The notes under the pieces were generated by a model, which saw only the letters and a list, made by a program, of their open reading frames with translations, made no database searches and was not told where the DNA came from. From the NCBI GenBank assembly GCA_041918155.1, contig JAYRWH010000067.1, forward strand, positions 1 through 64,000: DNA of 64,000 nt, written 5' to 3'. This DNA comes from UBA668 sp041918155. GTDB taxonomy: Bacteria > Actinomycetota > Acidimicrobiia > Acidimicrobiales > Ilumatobacteraceae. The first letter of the stretch is position 1. The number at the start of each line of letters is the position of its first letter. A program made the position numbers and the translations under genes. This document shows, in pieces, positions 49,883-57,887 of the stretch.

Positions 49883-51868
49883 GTGCCCGAAGCGTTGACT
49901 CCCGAACTCGCCCCGCAACTCGACCAGCAGGCCATCGCCCTCATCCGCGGGTTCGCGATGGATGCTCCGCTCTACGCCAAGAGTGGCCATCAGGGCACGG
50001 CCATGGCGCTTGCTCCGCTGGCCCATGTGCTCTACAGCCGGGTGCTGCGGCACAACCCCGCCGATCCCGGCTGGGTCGACCGCGATCGGTTCATCCTCTC
50101 GGGCGGGCATGCCTCGATCCTGCAGTACTCACTGCTGTACCTGGCGGGTTACGGGCTCGAGCTCGACGACATCAAGGCCTTCCGCCAGTGGGGCTCAGCC
50201 ACACCGGGGCACCCAGAAGTCGGCCACACCGCCGGCATCGAAGTCACCACCGGCCCGCTCGGTCAGGGATTCGCCAACGCCGTCGGGATGGCGCTTGCCG
50301 AGCGCCACCTGCGCACCACGTTCGGCGCCGATGTGCAGCAGCACCGCACGTTCGTGATCGCCGGCGACGGCTGCCTGATGGAGGGCGTCAGCCACGAGGC
50401 GGCATCGATCGCCGGCCACCAGCGGCTCGGCAACCTGATCTGCGTCTACGACGACAACCACATCACGATCGACGGCGACACCGCGCTCACCTACAGCGAC
50501 GACGTTGCTGCCCGCTTCGCCGCCTACGGCTGGCACGTGGAGCACCTCGGCGAATGTGCCGAGGACTGCGACGTGCTCGAGGCGGCGCTGCAGCGTGCCG
50601 TCGAGGTCACTGATCGCCCCAGTCTGCTGATCCTGCGCAGCCACATCGGCTACCCCAGTCCCGACCTGACCGATCGCCACGAGGCCCACGGCAACCCGTT
50701 CACGGCTGAGCAGGTGGCGCGCACGAAGGCCGTCATGGGCATTCCCGACGAACCGTTCTGGTCGCCTACCGAAGTCCTCAGCGCCTACCGCGCACACTGC
50801 GCCTTGAAGGGTGCCGCGGCGCAGGCCGCGTGGCAGGCGCGGTTCGCCACCTCAGTCGCGTCCGGAGCCGTTGATCGCGCCGTTTGGGACGCATCGTGGG
50901 GCGCGACGGGCATGCCCGGCTGGGAGGCGTCGCTCCCCGTGTTCGAGCAGGGCGAGAAGATCGCCACCCGCGTCGCCATCGAGAAGGCATTCAACGCCTC
51001 CCTCACTGGCGTGCCCGCCCTAGTGGCCGGTGGCGCAGATCTCACCGGGAACACCGGCACCAAGCTCGCCGGCCAGACCGGCGCTCAGGCCGCCACTCCC
51101 GCAGGCCGCCAGCTGTACTGGGGCATCCGCGAACACGGCATGGGTTCGGCGATGGTGGGCATGGCGCTCCACGGCGGCGTGCTGCCAGCGGGCGGTACGT
51201 TCTTCGTTTTCCTCGACTACATGCGCCCACCGGTGCGCCTCGCCGCGCTCAGCCGTGCCAAGGTCGTGTTCGTGTTCACGCACGACTCGGTCGGCGTGGG
51301 CGAGGACGGGCCGACCCATCAGCCCGTCGAGCACATCGCCACATTGCGGGCCATCCCGGGTCTGCAGGTGATCCGCCCCGCGGATGCCAACGAGACGACG
51401 GCTGCATGGCGCTGTGTCGTCGCCACGGACGGCCCCACCGCACTCGTGCTGAGCCGCCAGAACCTCACCGTGTGCACCGACGGCACCGCGGTGTTCACCG
51501 GCGCCGGCGTTGTGCGTGATGCGCCAGACCCGAAGGTGGTGCTGCTGGCCACCGGCAGCGAAGTGCCGCTCTGCGTGGAGGCCGCCGAGGCACTCGCCGC
51601 CAACGGCGTGGCCGCCCGCGTCGTGTCGATCCCCTCGTGGGATCGTTTCGAGGCCCAATCCTCGGCGTTCCGCGACGAGATCCTTCCCGCTGGCGTGCCC
51701 GTGCTGTCGGTGGAGGCCGGCGTCACATTCGGGTGGGCCAAGTACGCCGACGACTCGATCGGCATCGACCGCTTCGGCGCCAGTGCCCCCGGCAGTGTCG
51801 TCATGGACAAGCTCGGTATCAACCTCGCCAACGTCGTCGCCCGCGCAACTGCGCTGGCTCAGCAGTAA
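49883..51868 (+). CDS. tkt: Transketolase
   Basis: Thiamine-diphosphate enzyme of 661 residues transferring two-carbon ketol units in the pentose phosphate pathway. GHQGTAMALAPLAHVLYSRVLRHNP and HPEVGHTAGIEVTTGPLGQG are the PP domain, and FVIAGDGCLMEGVSHEAASIAG with DDNHITIDG is the ThDP motif GDG...N. IREHGMGSAMVGMALHGG carries the catalytic Glu of the Pyr domain, followed by HDSVGVGEDGPTHQP. GTG 49883 follows TACAGT (49869-49874) by 8 nt. Transaldolase follows 11 bp downstream, and a LOG-family protein after that, giving a pentose-phosphate operon. Confidence 0.96.
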   Translation: MPEALTPELAPQLDQQAIALIRGFAMDAPLYAKSGHQGTAMALAPLAHVLYSRVLRHNPADPGWVDRDRFILSGGHASILQYSLLYLAGYGLELDDIKAFRQWGSATPGHPEVGHTAGIEVTTGPLGQGFANAVGMALAERHLRTTFGADVQQHRTFVIAGDGCLMEGVSHEAASIAGHQRLGNLICVYDDNHITIDGDTALTYSDDVAARFAAYGWHVEHLGECAEDCDVLEAALQRAVEVTDRPSLLILRSHIGYPSPDLTDRHEAHGNPFTAEQVARTKAVMGIPDEPFWSPTEVLSAYRAHCALKGAAAQAAWQARFATSVASGAVDRAVWDASWGATGMPGWEASLPVFEQGEKIATRVAIEKAFNASLTGVPALVAGGADLTGNTGTKLAGQTGAQAATPAGRQLYWGIREHGMGSAMVGMALHGGVLPAGGTFFVFLDYMRPPVRLAALSRAKVVFVFTHDSVGVGEDGPTHQPVEHIATLRAIPGLQVIRPADANETTAAWRCVVATDGPTALVLSRQNLTVCTDGTAVFTGAGVVRDAPDPKVVLLATGSEVPLCVEAAEALAANGVAARVVSIPSWDRFEAQSSAFRDEILPAGVPVLSVEAGVTFGWAKYADDSIGIDRFGASAPGSVVMDKLGINLANVVARATALAQQ

Positions 51869-51879
51869 GGACCGGTGAC

Positions 51880-52983
51880 ATGGACCGTCTCAGCCACCTG
51901 TACTTCGAACATGGTCAGAGCCCATGGCTCGACAACCTGAAGCGCAGCTACCTCACCGACGGCACCCTCGCCGATCTGGTACACCACGGCATTCGCGGGC
52001 TCACGAGCAACCCGACCATCTTCCAGAAGGCGATCCAGGGTTCAGCCGATTACGACGACCAGTTCCGTGAGCTGGTCGTTGCCGGTGGTACCACGATCGA
52101 CCACTACTGGGAGCTCGTGTTGCGCGACATCCATGGTGCGCTCGACGCGTTCGACGCGCTGTACCACTCGAGCTACCGGGGTGACGGCTTCGTGAGCGTC
52201 GAGGTCGACCCCGGCCTTGCCCACGACGGCCCCGGCACGGAGGCAGCCGCACGGGCGCTGCACCTGCGCATCGACCACCCCAACCTGATGGTGAAAATCC
52301 CTGGCACCGAGGCCGGCCTGCCAGCCGTCCGCCAGATGATCGCCGAAGGGCGCAACGTCAACGTCACCTTGATCTTCAGCCTCGATCGCTACCAGAAGGT
52401 GATGGACGCCTACATCGACGGGCTCGAGCAGTACGCCGGCACCGTCGACGCCGATCTCGCCACTGTGGCCAGTGTCGCCAGCTTCTTCATCAGCCGCGTC
52501 GACAGTGAGGTCGATGCTCGCCTCGACGCGATCGGCACGCCAGCAGCACTGGCGCTGCGCGGCAAGGCCGCGGTCGCCCAGGCCAAGCTCGCCTACCAGG
52601 CCTTTCGGCGTACGTTCAGCGGACCACGCTGGGAGGCTCTTGCCGCTGACGGGGCCGTCGTGCAGCGGCCGCTGTGGGCCAGCACGTCGACGAAGAACCC
52701 GGCCTACCCGGACACGTTGTACGTCGACGAGTTGATCGGCCCGGACACGGTGAACACCCTTCCCGAGGCCACGATCCACGCGTTCGCCGACCATGGCACG
52801 GCGGCGCGCACGATCGACGCTGGGGTTGGCGAAGCCGAAGCGGTGTGGCACGGCCTCGCCGACGTCGGTGTCGACATGGACGATGTGGCCGCCACGCTCG
52901 AGCGGGACGGCGTCGCCAGCTTCCAGGCGAGCTTCGACGACCTGCTCGCCGCGCTGTCCGCCAAGGCGGCTGAGCTGCGCTGA
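51880..52983 (+). CDS. tal: Transaldolase
   Basis: TIM-barrel aldolase of 367 residues. HGIRGLTSNPTIFQKAIQGS is the transaldolase signature 1. PNLMVKIPGTEAGLPAVRQM contains the Schiff-base Lys, and VNVTLIFSLDRY with FFISRVDSEVD are the other active-site elements. It moves a dihydroxyacetone unit between sugar phosphates. The length fits the longer actinobacterial class. Stop TGA and the next ATG overlap as TGATG, so transaldolase and the LOG protein are co-translated. Confidence 0.95.
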   Translation: MDRLSHLYFEHGQSPWLDNLKRSYLTDGTLADLVHHGIRGLTSNPTIFQKAIQGSADYDDQFRELVVAGGTTIDHYWELVLRDIHGALDAFDALYHSSYRGDGFVSVEVDPGLAHDGPGTEAAARALHLRIDHPNLMVKIPGTEAGLPAVRQMIAEGRNVNVTLIFSLDRYQKVMDAYIDGLEQYAGTVDADLATVASVASFFISRVDSEVDARLDAIGTPAALALRGKAAVAQAKLAYQAFRRTFSGPRWEALAADGAVVQRPLWASTSTKNPAYPDTLYVDELIGPDTVNTLPEATIHAFADHGTAARTIDAGVGEAEAVWHGLADVGVDMDDVAATLERDGVASFQASFDDLLAALSAKAAELR

Positions 52984-54020
52984 TGAACCCCGCAGGCCAC
53001 AACGGGGCTGACGGTCATCCCGCCGACGAACTCTTCGCGTCGATCATCGAGACGCTGCCGAGCGGTGGTCGCCGGAGGCTGTCACAACAGCTGCTGCGCG
53101 CCGCTGTCGACCTGGTGCAGGAGCAGCCCGATCTGCTCGATCTGAAGATCGCGGCTGGCGCGTTGGAAGAACTCGGTGATGCGTTCGGGATGTTCGCCTT
53201 TCTCGACCTGCCCAAGGTGACGATTTTCGGTAGCGCGCGCATGCAGCCGAGCGACCCGCTCTACGAGGCGGCGCGCAGCGTTGCCGCCTCCCTCGCAGCA
53301 CAGGGTTGGATGGTCGTCACCGGCGCCGGCCCCGGCATCATGCAGGCGGCGATGGAAGGCGCCGGCCGCGAGCGCTCCATCGGCGTGGCCGTCCAGTTGC
53401 CGTTCGAGCAATCGGCGAATCACGTGATCGCCGGCGATCCGAAATACGTCAGCATGAAGTACTTCTTCACCCGCAAGCTGATGCTGGTGAAGGAGAGCAA
53501 GGGCTTCATCTGCCTGCCTGGCGGGTTCGGAACGCTCGACGAGACGTTCGAGTTGCTGACGCTCACCCAGACCGGCAAGGGCGTGCCGGTACCGATCGTC
53601 TTGCTCGACACGCCCGGCGACCCGTATTGGGAGACGGTCGACTCGTTCATCCGCGAACAATTGGTGGCCCGCGGGCTCGTGGCCCACGAGGACACCAGCC
53701 TGTACCTCATCACCGAGGACACCGAGCGCGCCGTTCGCGAGGTCACCGGGTTCTACCGCAACTACGACAGCCTGCGCTATGTCGGCGACACGCTTGTGGC
53801 GCGCGTGCGGAAGGCACCCGACGCACAGCAGCTGGCACTGCTCAACGAACGCTTCGGTCACCTGTGCACCACTGGGCGCATCCGCCTCGCCGAGCCGTTC
53901 GAGCCTGAGCGCAAGGAGAACGACCGGCTCGACCTCCAGCGCATCGCGTTCACATTCGCCAAGCACGGCTACGGCGAGCTGCGCGAGCTGATCGACGCCC
54001 TGAACACCTTCGTGGACTGA
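52983..54020 (+). CDS. LOG-family / TIGR00730-type nucleotide-binding protein
   Basis: Protein of 345 residues of the lysine-decarboxylase-like LOG family: VTIFGSARMQPSDPLYEAARSVAASLA, VTGAGPGIMQAAMEGAG and GFICLPGGFGTLDETFELLTLTQTGK. PGGFGTxxE and the nearby SMKYFFTRK are the AMP/cytokinin-riboside-phosphate binding motifs. LOG enzymes release free bases from nucleoside monophosphates; many bacterial members are uncharacterised. The N-terminal ~60 residues (IETLPSGGRRRLSQQLLRAA) are an addition outside the core. Coupled to transaldolase, it may take part in nucleotide or pentose-phosphate metabolism (inference). Confidence 0.88.
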   Translation: MNPAGHNGADGHPADELFASIIETLPSGGRRRLSQQLLRAAVDLVQEQPDLLDLKIAAGALEELGDAFGMFAFLDLPKVTIFGSARMQPSDPLYEAARSVAASLAAQGWMVVTGAGPGIMQAAMEGAGRERSIGVAVQLPFEQSANHVIAGDPKYVSMKYFFTRKLMLVKESKGFICLPGGFGTLDETFELLTLTQTGKGVPVPIVLLDTPGDPYWETVDSFIREQLVARGLVAHEDTSLYLITEDTERAVREVTGFYRNYDSLRYVGDTLVARVRKAPDAQQLALLNERFGHLCTTGRIRLAEPFEPERKENDRLDLQRIAFTFAKHGYGELRELIDALNTFVD

Positions 54021-54032
54021 CCGCCGACCGAC

Positions 54033-54230
54033 TCAGTACTCCTCGGTGCCACCGCGCAGCAGCCTGGCGGCCTTCTCGACCGCCCGCCGGGCCTGGGTGA
54101 GCCGCTTGTCGTCGGCCGGCCGCCCGGTCTTCTCGGCAGACGCCTCTCGCAACTGGTCGAACATGATCTCGTCGAGTTCGGCCGCCACGGCTTCGAGCCG
54201 GTCGGCGAGATGGTGATAGGAGCCGCTCAC
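54033..54230 (-). CDS. Short helical hypothetical protein
   Basis: Protein of 65 residues, entirely helical and charged (YHHLADRLEAVAAELDEIMFDQL, then KTGRPADDKRLTQARRAVEKAARLL). It is probably a small coiled-coil protein; no family is recognised. GTG 54230 lies 6 nt after TACGGT (minus strand, 54242-54237), giving a short divergent promoter shared with the glycosylase gene. An in-frame ATG at 54302 would overlap that gene, so it is rejected as the start. It converges on the LOG gene. Confidence 0.72.
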   Translation of the reverse strand: MSGSYHHLADRLEAVAAELDEIMFDQLREASAEKTGRPADDKRLTQARRAVEKAARLLRGGTEEY

Positions 54231-54267
54231 GCGCCCACCGTACAGCCGCCGTATCGTGGCAGCCACC

Positions 54268-55059
54268 ATGCCCGAAGGCCACGTCACCCACCGCATCGTC
54301 AAGGATCACGCTCCCCTCCTCAGCGGCGGGCCGGTGCGGGTGTCGTCGCCGCAGGGGCGTTTCGCCGCCGACGCCGCGCTCGTCGATGGGCAGTCGCTCG
54401 AGCGCATGGAGGCGTACGGCAAGAACATCTTCTACTGGTGGGCCAACGGCCACGTCGGCCACGTGCACCTCGGGCTGATCGGCAAGTACCGCGTCACGCC
54501 CGGCCCCGATGCACCGGTTCAGGGGCAGGTGCGAATGCGACTGGAGACCGACCTCGCCACGATTGACCTGATGGGTCCCAACGAGTGCAGCGTCATCACG
54601 CCTGGCGACCGAGACGCGATCGTCGACCGGCTCGGGCCCGATCCGTTGCGACGCGATGCCAGGCCCGAGATCGCGATCGAGCGGATGGCCAAGAGCAAGC
54701 AGCCGATCGGCCAGTTGCTGCTCGACCAGAAGGTGCTGGCCGGCGTGGGCAATGTCTTCCGCGCGGAGGCCCTCTTCGTGGTGGGCATCGACCCACGGCG
54801 GCCGGCGCGTGACTGCACGGCCGAGGAGTTGGCCGCGGTGTGGACCACCCTCGTCGCGATGCTGCGCCGAGGAGTGAGGGACAACAAGATCATCACCATC
54901 GACCGCACCGCCTACCGCGTGCCCAAGGGTCCCACTCGCCGCGGTGACACGACGTACGTGTACCACCGCGACATCTGCCTGCGCTGTGGCACACCGGTGC
55001 AGATCGCCGAGCTCGGCGGACGCGCGTGCTACTACTGCCCGGGCTGCCAGCCACGCTGA
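54268..55059 (+). CDS. nei: Endonuclease VIII-type DNA glycosylase (Fpg/Nei family)
   Basis: Protein of 263 residues. The mature N-terminus Pro 2-Glu 3 (MPEGHVTHRIVKD) is the catalytic pair of bifunctional Fpg/Nei glycosylases; Pro acts as Schiff-base nucleophile on damaged bases. PIGQLLLDQKVLAGVGNVFRAEAL is the H2TH motif. The C-terminal CLRCGTPVQIAELGGRACYYCPGCQ is the zinc finger (four Cys). MPEGH-type starts fit actinobacterial Nei2-like enzymes. The start is ATG 54268, which must be followed directly by Pro-Glu; upstream codons would abolish catalysis. Confidence 0.9.
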   Translation: MPEGHVTHRIVKDHAPLLSGGPVRVSSPQGRFAADAALVDGQSLERMEAYGKNIFYWWANGHVGHVHLGLIGKYRVTPGPDAPVQGQVRMRLETDLATIDLMGPNECSVITPGDRDAIVDRLGPDPLRRDARPEIAIERMAKSKQPIGQLLLDQKVLAGVGNVFRAEALFVVGIDPRRPARDCTAEELAAVWTTLVAMLRRGVRDNKIITIDRTAYRVPKGPTRRGDTTYVYHRDICLRCGTPVQIAELGGRACYYCPGCQPR

Positions 55060-55295
55060 GCAGCGGACCTGACGCAATTAGTTCGGTTGTCCAAGCAATC
55101 CCTCGACAGCGCACCGAATCCCGGCCGGGGTGCACCATCGATACCTACGCACCACGTCCGCCTCACGAACACGTCCGACGTTGGCTGGCCCTCCAGCGGT
55201 GGTTGCACGCTCGACCGCAACTGACGGCTACGGCCCAAGCATGAGTAATGACACGTGGGGTGCCTGCGGGCGCCCCACGTGCGCGTCCGGAGCGT
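55060..55295. other. 236-bp gap between convergent genes with a hairpin
   Basis: Between the Nei-type gene and the 116-residue protein no protein-coding feature is convincing. The one clear structure is the inverted repeat 55252-55281 (arms CACGTGGGG and its complement). There is a CCGAATCCCGGCC segment at about 55113-55130 that looks superficially like a tRNA T arm but lacks the other arms. The gap otherwise shows nothing I can interpret. Confidence 0.6.
55252..55281. terminator. Hairpin terminator between convergent genes
   Basis: Thirty-base inverted repeat with 13-bp arms (one G-U pair) and a 4-nt loop TGCG, beginning CACGTGGGG. It lies downstream of the Nei-type gene and just past the 3' end of the opposing gene. 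No U tract follows on the plus strand. Confidence 0.6.
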
Positions 55296-55646
55296 TCAGG
55301 CCTTGCGCCGGCGGGTGCCGGCAGCGCGGTCGTCGCGCACCTGGCGCAGCACGATGACCTGACCCGGCTCGACCGGGCGACCGTCGACGATCACGGTGTC
55401 GCCCTCCTCGAGATCGTCGGCGAGGGTGGCGACGCGGCCGTCGATGCGGGCGCGCAGTTCGGCTTCCTTGGCTTTCATCGCTCGCTTGCCCTCGGCGACG
55501 GCCTCGCGCACCCGATCGCCGGCCTTCCGGGCCATCTGCGCGGGCGCGTATTCGGCCGCGACCTCCTTCGCCTTGCGTTTGGCAACGGACGCTCCGGCGA
55601 TGCCGGCAACGGCCCCGCCGACGAACCAGGTCAGCCGCTTGATCAT
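55296..55646 (-). CDS. Small membrane-associated hypothetical protein
   Basis: Protein of 116 residues: N-terminal hydrophobic segment LTWFVGGAVAGIAGASVAKR, probably one membrane helix, then helical charged sequence (KEVAAEYAPAQMARKAGDRVREAVAEGKRAMKAKEAELRARI) and a C-terminal beta stretch VIVDGRPVEPGQVIVLRQVRDDRAAG with a basic end. Such short proteins follow DUF948 proteins in actinobacteria; the function is unknown. Its ATG overlaps the DUF948 stop as ATGA, so the two are co-translated. Confidence 0.75.
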   Translation of the reverse strand: MIKRLTWFVGGAVAGIAGASVAKRKAKEVAAEYAPAQMARKAGDRVREAVAEGKRAMKAKEAELRARIDGRVATLADDLEEGDTVIVDGRPVEPGQVIVLRQVRDDRAAGTRRRKA

Positions 55647-56047
55647 GCGCTCTTCTCCCTCCGCTCGGTCCGGTCCTTGCGACGCAGGCGACGCACCGCC
55701 CGCTTCGTGCCGGTGCCGATGGCGACCGTCTTGATCATCGGTGCGGACAGTGCCGCGCGGGCCATCCGGCTGCCACCCGCGACTGCCCCACTGATCGCCT
55801 CGGCCGAACCGAGGACCCGGTCGAAGCGATCGAGGTCGTGGCGGGCCTCCTCCATCGCCGCCCGGGCCTCCACGGTGGACGAGTTGAGATCGGCGAGCAG
55901 AGGACGCGTCTCGGAGCGCAGGGCCTCGACCTCACCGCGCAGTGCCTTGAGCGTGTCGAGCACCCTCATCAGTACCACGATCAGCGCGGCGAAGCCGATG
56001 CAGCACAGGACGGCGGCGAGCACTACGGCCAGTTCTCCAGCGGTCAT
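55643..56047 (-). CDS. DUF948-type membrane protein
   Basis: Protein of 134 residues: N-terminal membrane helix (ELAVVLAAVLCCIGFAALIVVLM), then a coiled coil (RVLDTLKALRGEVEALRSETRPLLADLNSSTVEARAAMEEARHDLDRFDRVL), then a basic tail RAVRRLRRKDRTERREKSA. This pattern matches DUF948, an uncharacterised family of membrane-anchored helical proteins, often beside cell-envelope and tRNA-synthetase genes in actinobacteria. The ATG overlaps the rarA stop as ATGA, so it is translated with rarA. Confidence 0.82.
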   Translation of the reverse strand: MTAGELAVVLAAVLCCIGFAALIVVLMRVLDTLKALRGEVEALRSETRPLLADLNSSTVEARAAMEEARHDLDRFDRVLGSAEAISGAVAGGSRMARAALSAPMIKTVAIGTGTKRAVRRLRRKDRTERREKSA

Positions 56048-57321
56048 TGCTTCCTCCGTTCCATTCGCTCGGCCACCGCTGCCTCGGCGCCATGGTGCGT
56101 CGGCTCGTAGTAGCGCTTGTCGCTCTGTTCTGCGGGGAGGTACTGCTGGGCGACCCACCCGTCAGGGTGGTCATGAGGGTAGTCGTACCCGACTCCGTGG
56201 CCGAGGACCTTCGCCCCCTGGTAATGGGCGTCACGCAGATGCGGGGGAACCTCGCCGACGGCGCCGGCTTGGACGTCGCTGCGGGCGGTCCAGATCGCCA
56301 GGGCGACACGGTTGCTCTTGGGCGCGGTTGCGAGGTGGATCGCCGCCTGGCTGAGGTTGAGCTGCGCCTCCGGAAGGCCGACATGCTCGACGGCGTGGCC
56401 CGCGGCGACGGCGATCAGCAGCGCGTGCGGGTCGGCCATGCCCACGTCTTCGCTGGCGAAGATGATCATCCGACGGGCGATGAAGCGGGCATCCTCCCCC
56501 GCTTCCAGCATGCGCGCGAGGTAGTACACCGCCGCCTGCGGATCACTGCCGCGCATGCTCTTGATGAACGCGCTCACCACGTCGTAGTGATCGTCACGGC
56601 CGTAGCGGAGCGCGCTCGTGCCGAGTGCGGCCTCGACATGGTCCAGCTCCACCTCGCCCGGGTGGGCCAGGGCGACCGCCACCTCGAGCGCGGTGAGCAC
56701 CTGGCGACCATCACCGGCGGCCCGGTCGGCGAGGTGGGCGATCGCCGCGGCTGACGCCGTGCGCCCCTCGGCCTGCAGCCCGCGGGCGATGAGCGTCTCG
56801 ATGTCGGCCTTGGCGAGCGGTTCCAGCCGGAACAGGGTGCTGCGGCTGCGCAGGGGCGGGTTGACCTCGAAGAACGGGTTCTCCGTGGTGGCACCGATGA
56901 GCGTGAGCGTGCCGTCCTCAACGGCCGGCAAGAGGGCGTCCTGCTGGGCCTTGGAGAAGCGGTGGATCTCGTCGAGGAACAGGATCGTGCCCCGACCGTG
57001 CTCGCCGAGTCGTTGCCGGGCGCGCTCGATCACCTCGCGCACATCCTTCACTCCGGCGGTCACCGCGCTCAGCTGCTCGAAGGCTCTCTTCGTCGTGCCC
57101 GCTACGGCCAGCGCGAGCGTCGTCTTTCCGGTGCCAGGCGGGCCCCAGAAGATCGCGCTGGTGAGACGGTCTTGCTCGACGAGGCGGCGTAAGGGCTTGC
57201 CTGCGCCGACGAGATGGGTCTGGCCGACCACGTCGTCGAGCGTTTGTGGGCGCAGTCGGGCGGCGAGCGGGGCCTGGCTGCGCAGCCGATCCTCCGCGGC
57301 CGCGCTGAACAAATCGGCCAT
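56044..57321 (-). CDS. rarA: Replication-associated recombination protein RarA
   Basis: AAA+ ATPase of 425 residues (RarA/MgsA/WRNIP1). TLDDVVGQTHLVGAGKPLRRLVEQD is the N-terminal motif. Walker A is WGPPGTGKTTLALAV, Walker B with sensor 1 is ILFLDEIHRFSKAQQDALLPAVEDG and IGATTENPFFEVN, and GDGRQVLTALE is the arginine-finger/sensor 2 area. The C-terminal tetramerisation region has FIKSMRGSDPQAAVYYLARMLEAGED and IFASEDVGMADPHAL. It acts at stalled replication forks. The ATG overlaps the Nudix stop as TGATG and its stop overlaps the DUF948 gene. Confidence 0.94.
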   Translation of the reverse strand: MADLFSAAAEDRLRSQAPLAARLRPQTLDDVVGQTHLVGAGKPLRRLVEQDRLTSAIFWGPPGTGKTTLALAVAGTTKRAFEQLSAVTAGVKDVREVIERARQRLGEHGRGTILFLDEIHRFSKAQQDALLPAVEDGTLTLIGATTENPFFEVNPPLRSRSTLFRLEPLAKADIETLIARGLQAEGRTASAAAIAHLADRAAGDGRQVLTALEVAVALAHPGEVELDHVEAALGTSALRYGRDDHYDVVSAFIKSMRGSDPQAAVYYLARMLEAGEDARFIARRMIIFASEDVGMADPHALLIAVAAGHAVEHVGLPEAQLNLSQAAIHLATAPKSNRVALAIWTARSDVQAGAVGEVPPHLRDAHYQGAKVLGHGVGYDYPHDHPDGWVAQQYLPAEQSDKRYYEPTHHGAEAAVAERMERRKQ

Positions 57322-57800
57322 CAGCCGTACACCTGTGGTGGTTGGCCCGGGTGCTGGCCAAGCACGATTTGGTAAGGGCTGCGACGCCATGCGGGCACAT
57401 GGTCGATCAGCCAATCGGGGTCGACCCACTTCCAGGCAACGAACTCGCTGCCGTCAGGCGCGGGCTCCACATCGGGAGTGACGGTGTGGAACGTGAACCA
57501 TCGCTGTGCCTGACCGATGCGGTGGTGGATGCCGCCCTTGGCCCGCTGTACCTCCAGCGGCCACTCGTAGACGAGCCATTCGGGATGCTCACTGATGTAC
57601 TCGACGTCGCGGTCGCCGAGGCCGGTCTCCTCCTCCAGCTCGCGCCAGGCCGCGTGTAGCGGCAATTCCCCGTCCCTCAATCCGCCTTGGGGAAGCTGCC
57701 ATGTGTCGGGTGTATCGGCGCGCTCGAACGCCATCACCTGGTGCGTCGTGGGATGCCGCACGACGATCACCACGCCCGCTCGGAAGTGCGCACTCGGCAT
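57321..57800 (-). CDS. Nudix hydrolase, RppH/NudH-like
   Basis: Nudix enzyme of 159 residues. The Nudix box is GGLRDGELPLHAAWRELEEETGL (GX5EX7REUXEEXGU), preceded by TWQLPQ, as in RppH-type RNA pyrophosphohydrolases and diadenosine polyphosphate hydrolases. The rest (QAQRWFTFHTVTPDVEPAPDGSEFVAWKWV) also matches that group. Likely action: hydrolysis of dinucleoside polyphosphates or 5'-triphosphate RNA ends. ATG 57800 follows TACGGT (minus strand, 57813-57808) by 7 nt; the outer repeat of unit B begins 36 bp upstream. Confidence 0.88.
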   Translation of the reverse strand: MPSAHFRAGVVIVVRHPTTHQVMAFERADTPDTWQLPQGGLRDGELPLHAAWRELEEETGLGDRDVEYISEHPEWLVYEWPLEVQRAKGGIHHRIGQAQRWFTFHTVTPDVEPAPDGSEFVAWKWVDPDWLIDHVPAWRRSPYQIVLGQHPGQPPQVYG

Positions 57801-57835
57801 GCCCGTCACCGTACCCGCCCCACCCCCCATCCTGT

Positions 57836-57878
57836 GTTTGAAGCCTTCGGCGCGGTCGTCGCGCTAGATCCTTCAGAC
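57836..57878. repeat. Outer left repeat of unit B, degenerate palindrome
   Basis: The left arm begins GTTTGAAG and the right arm reads CTTCAGAC, one mismatch from the complement. The first 21 bp match the right end of the unit in inverted orientation without a mismatch. Confidence 0.8.
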
Positions 57879-57887
57879 GCGGCCCGG

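Noticed and set aside
55105..55140. tRNA 3' half
   Set aside because: A CCGAATCCCGGCC stretch resembles a T arm, but there is no matching acceptor, D or anticodon arm on either strand.
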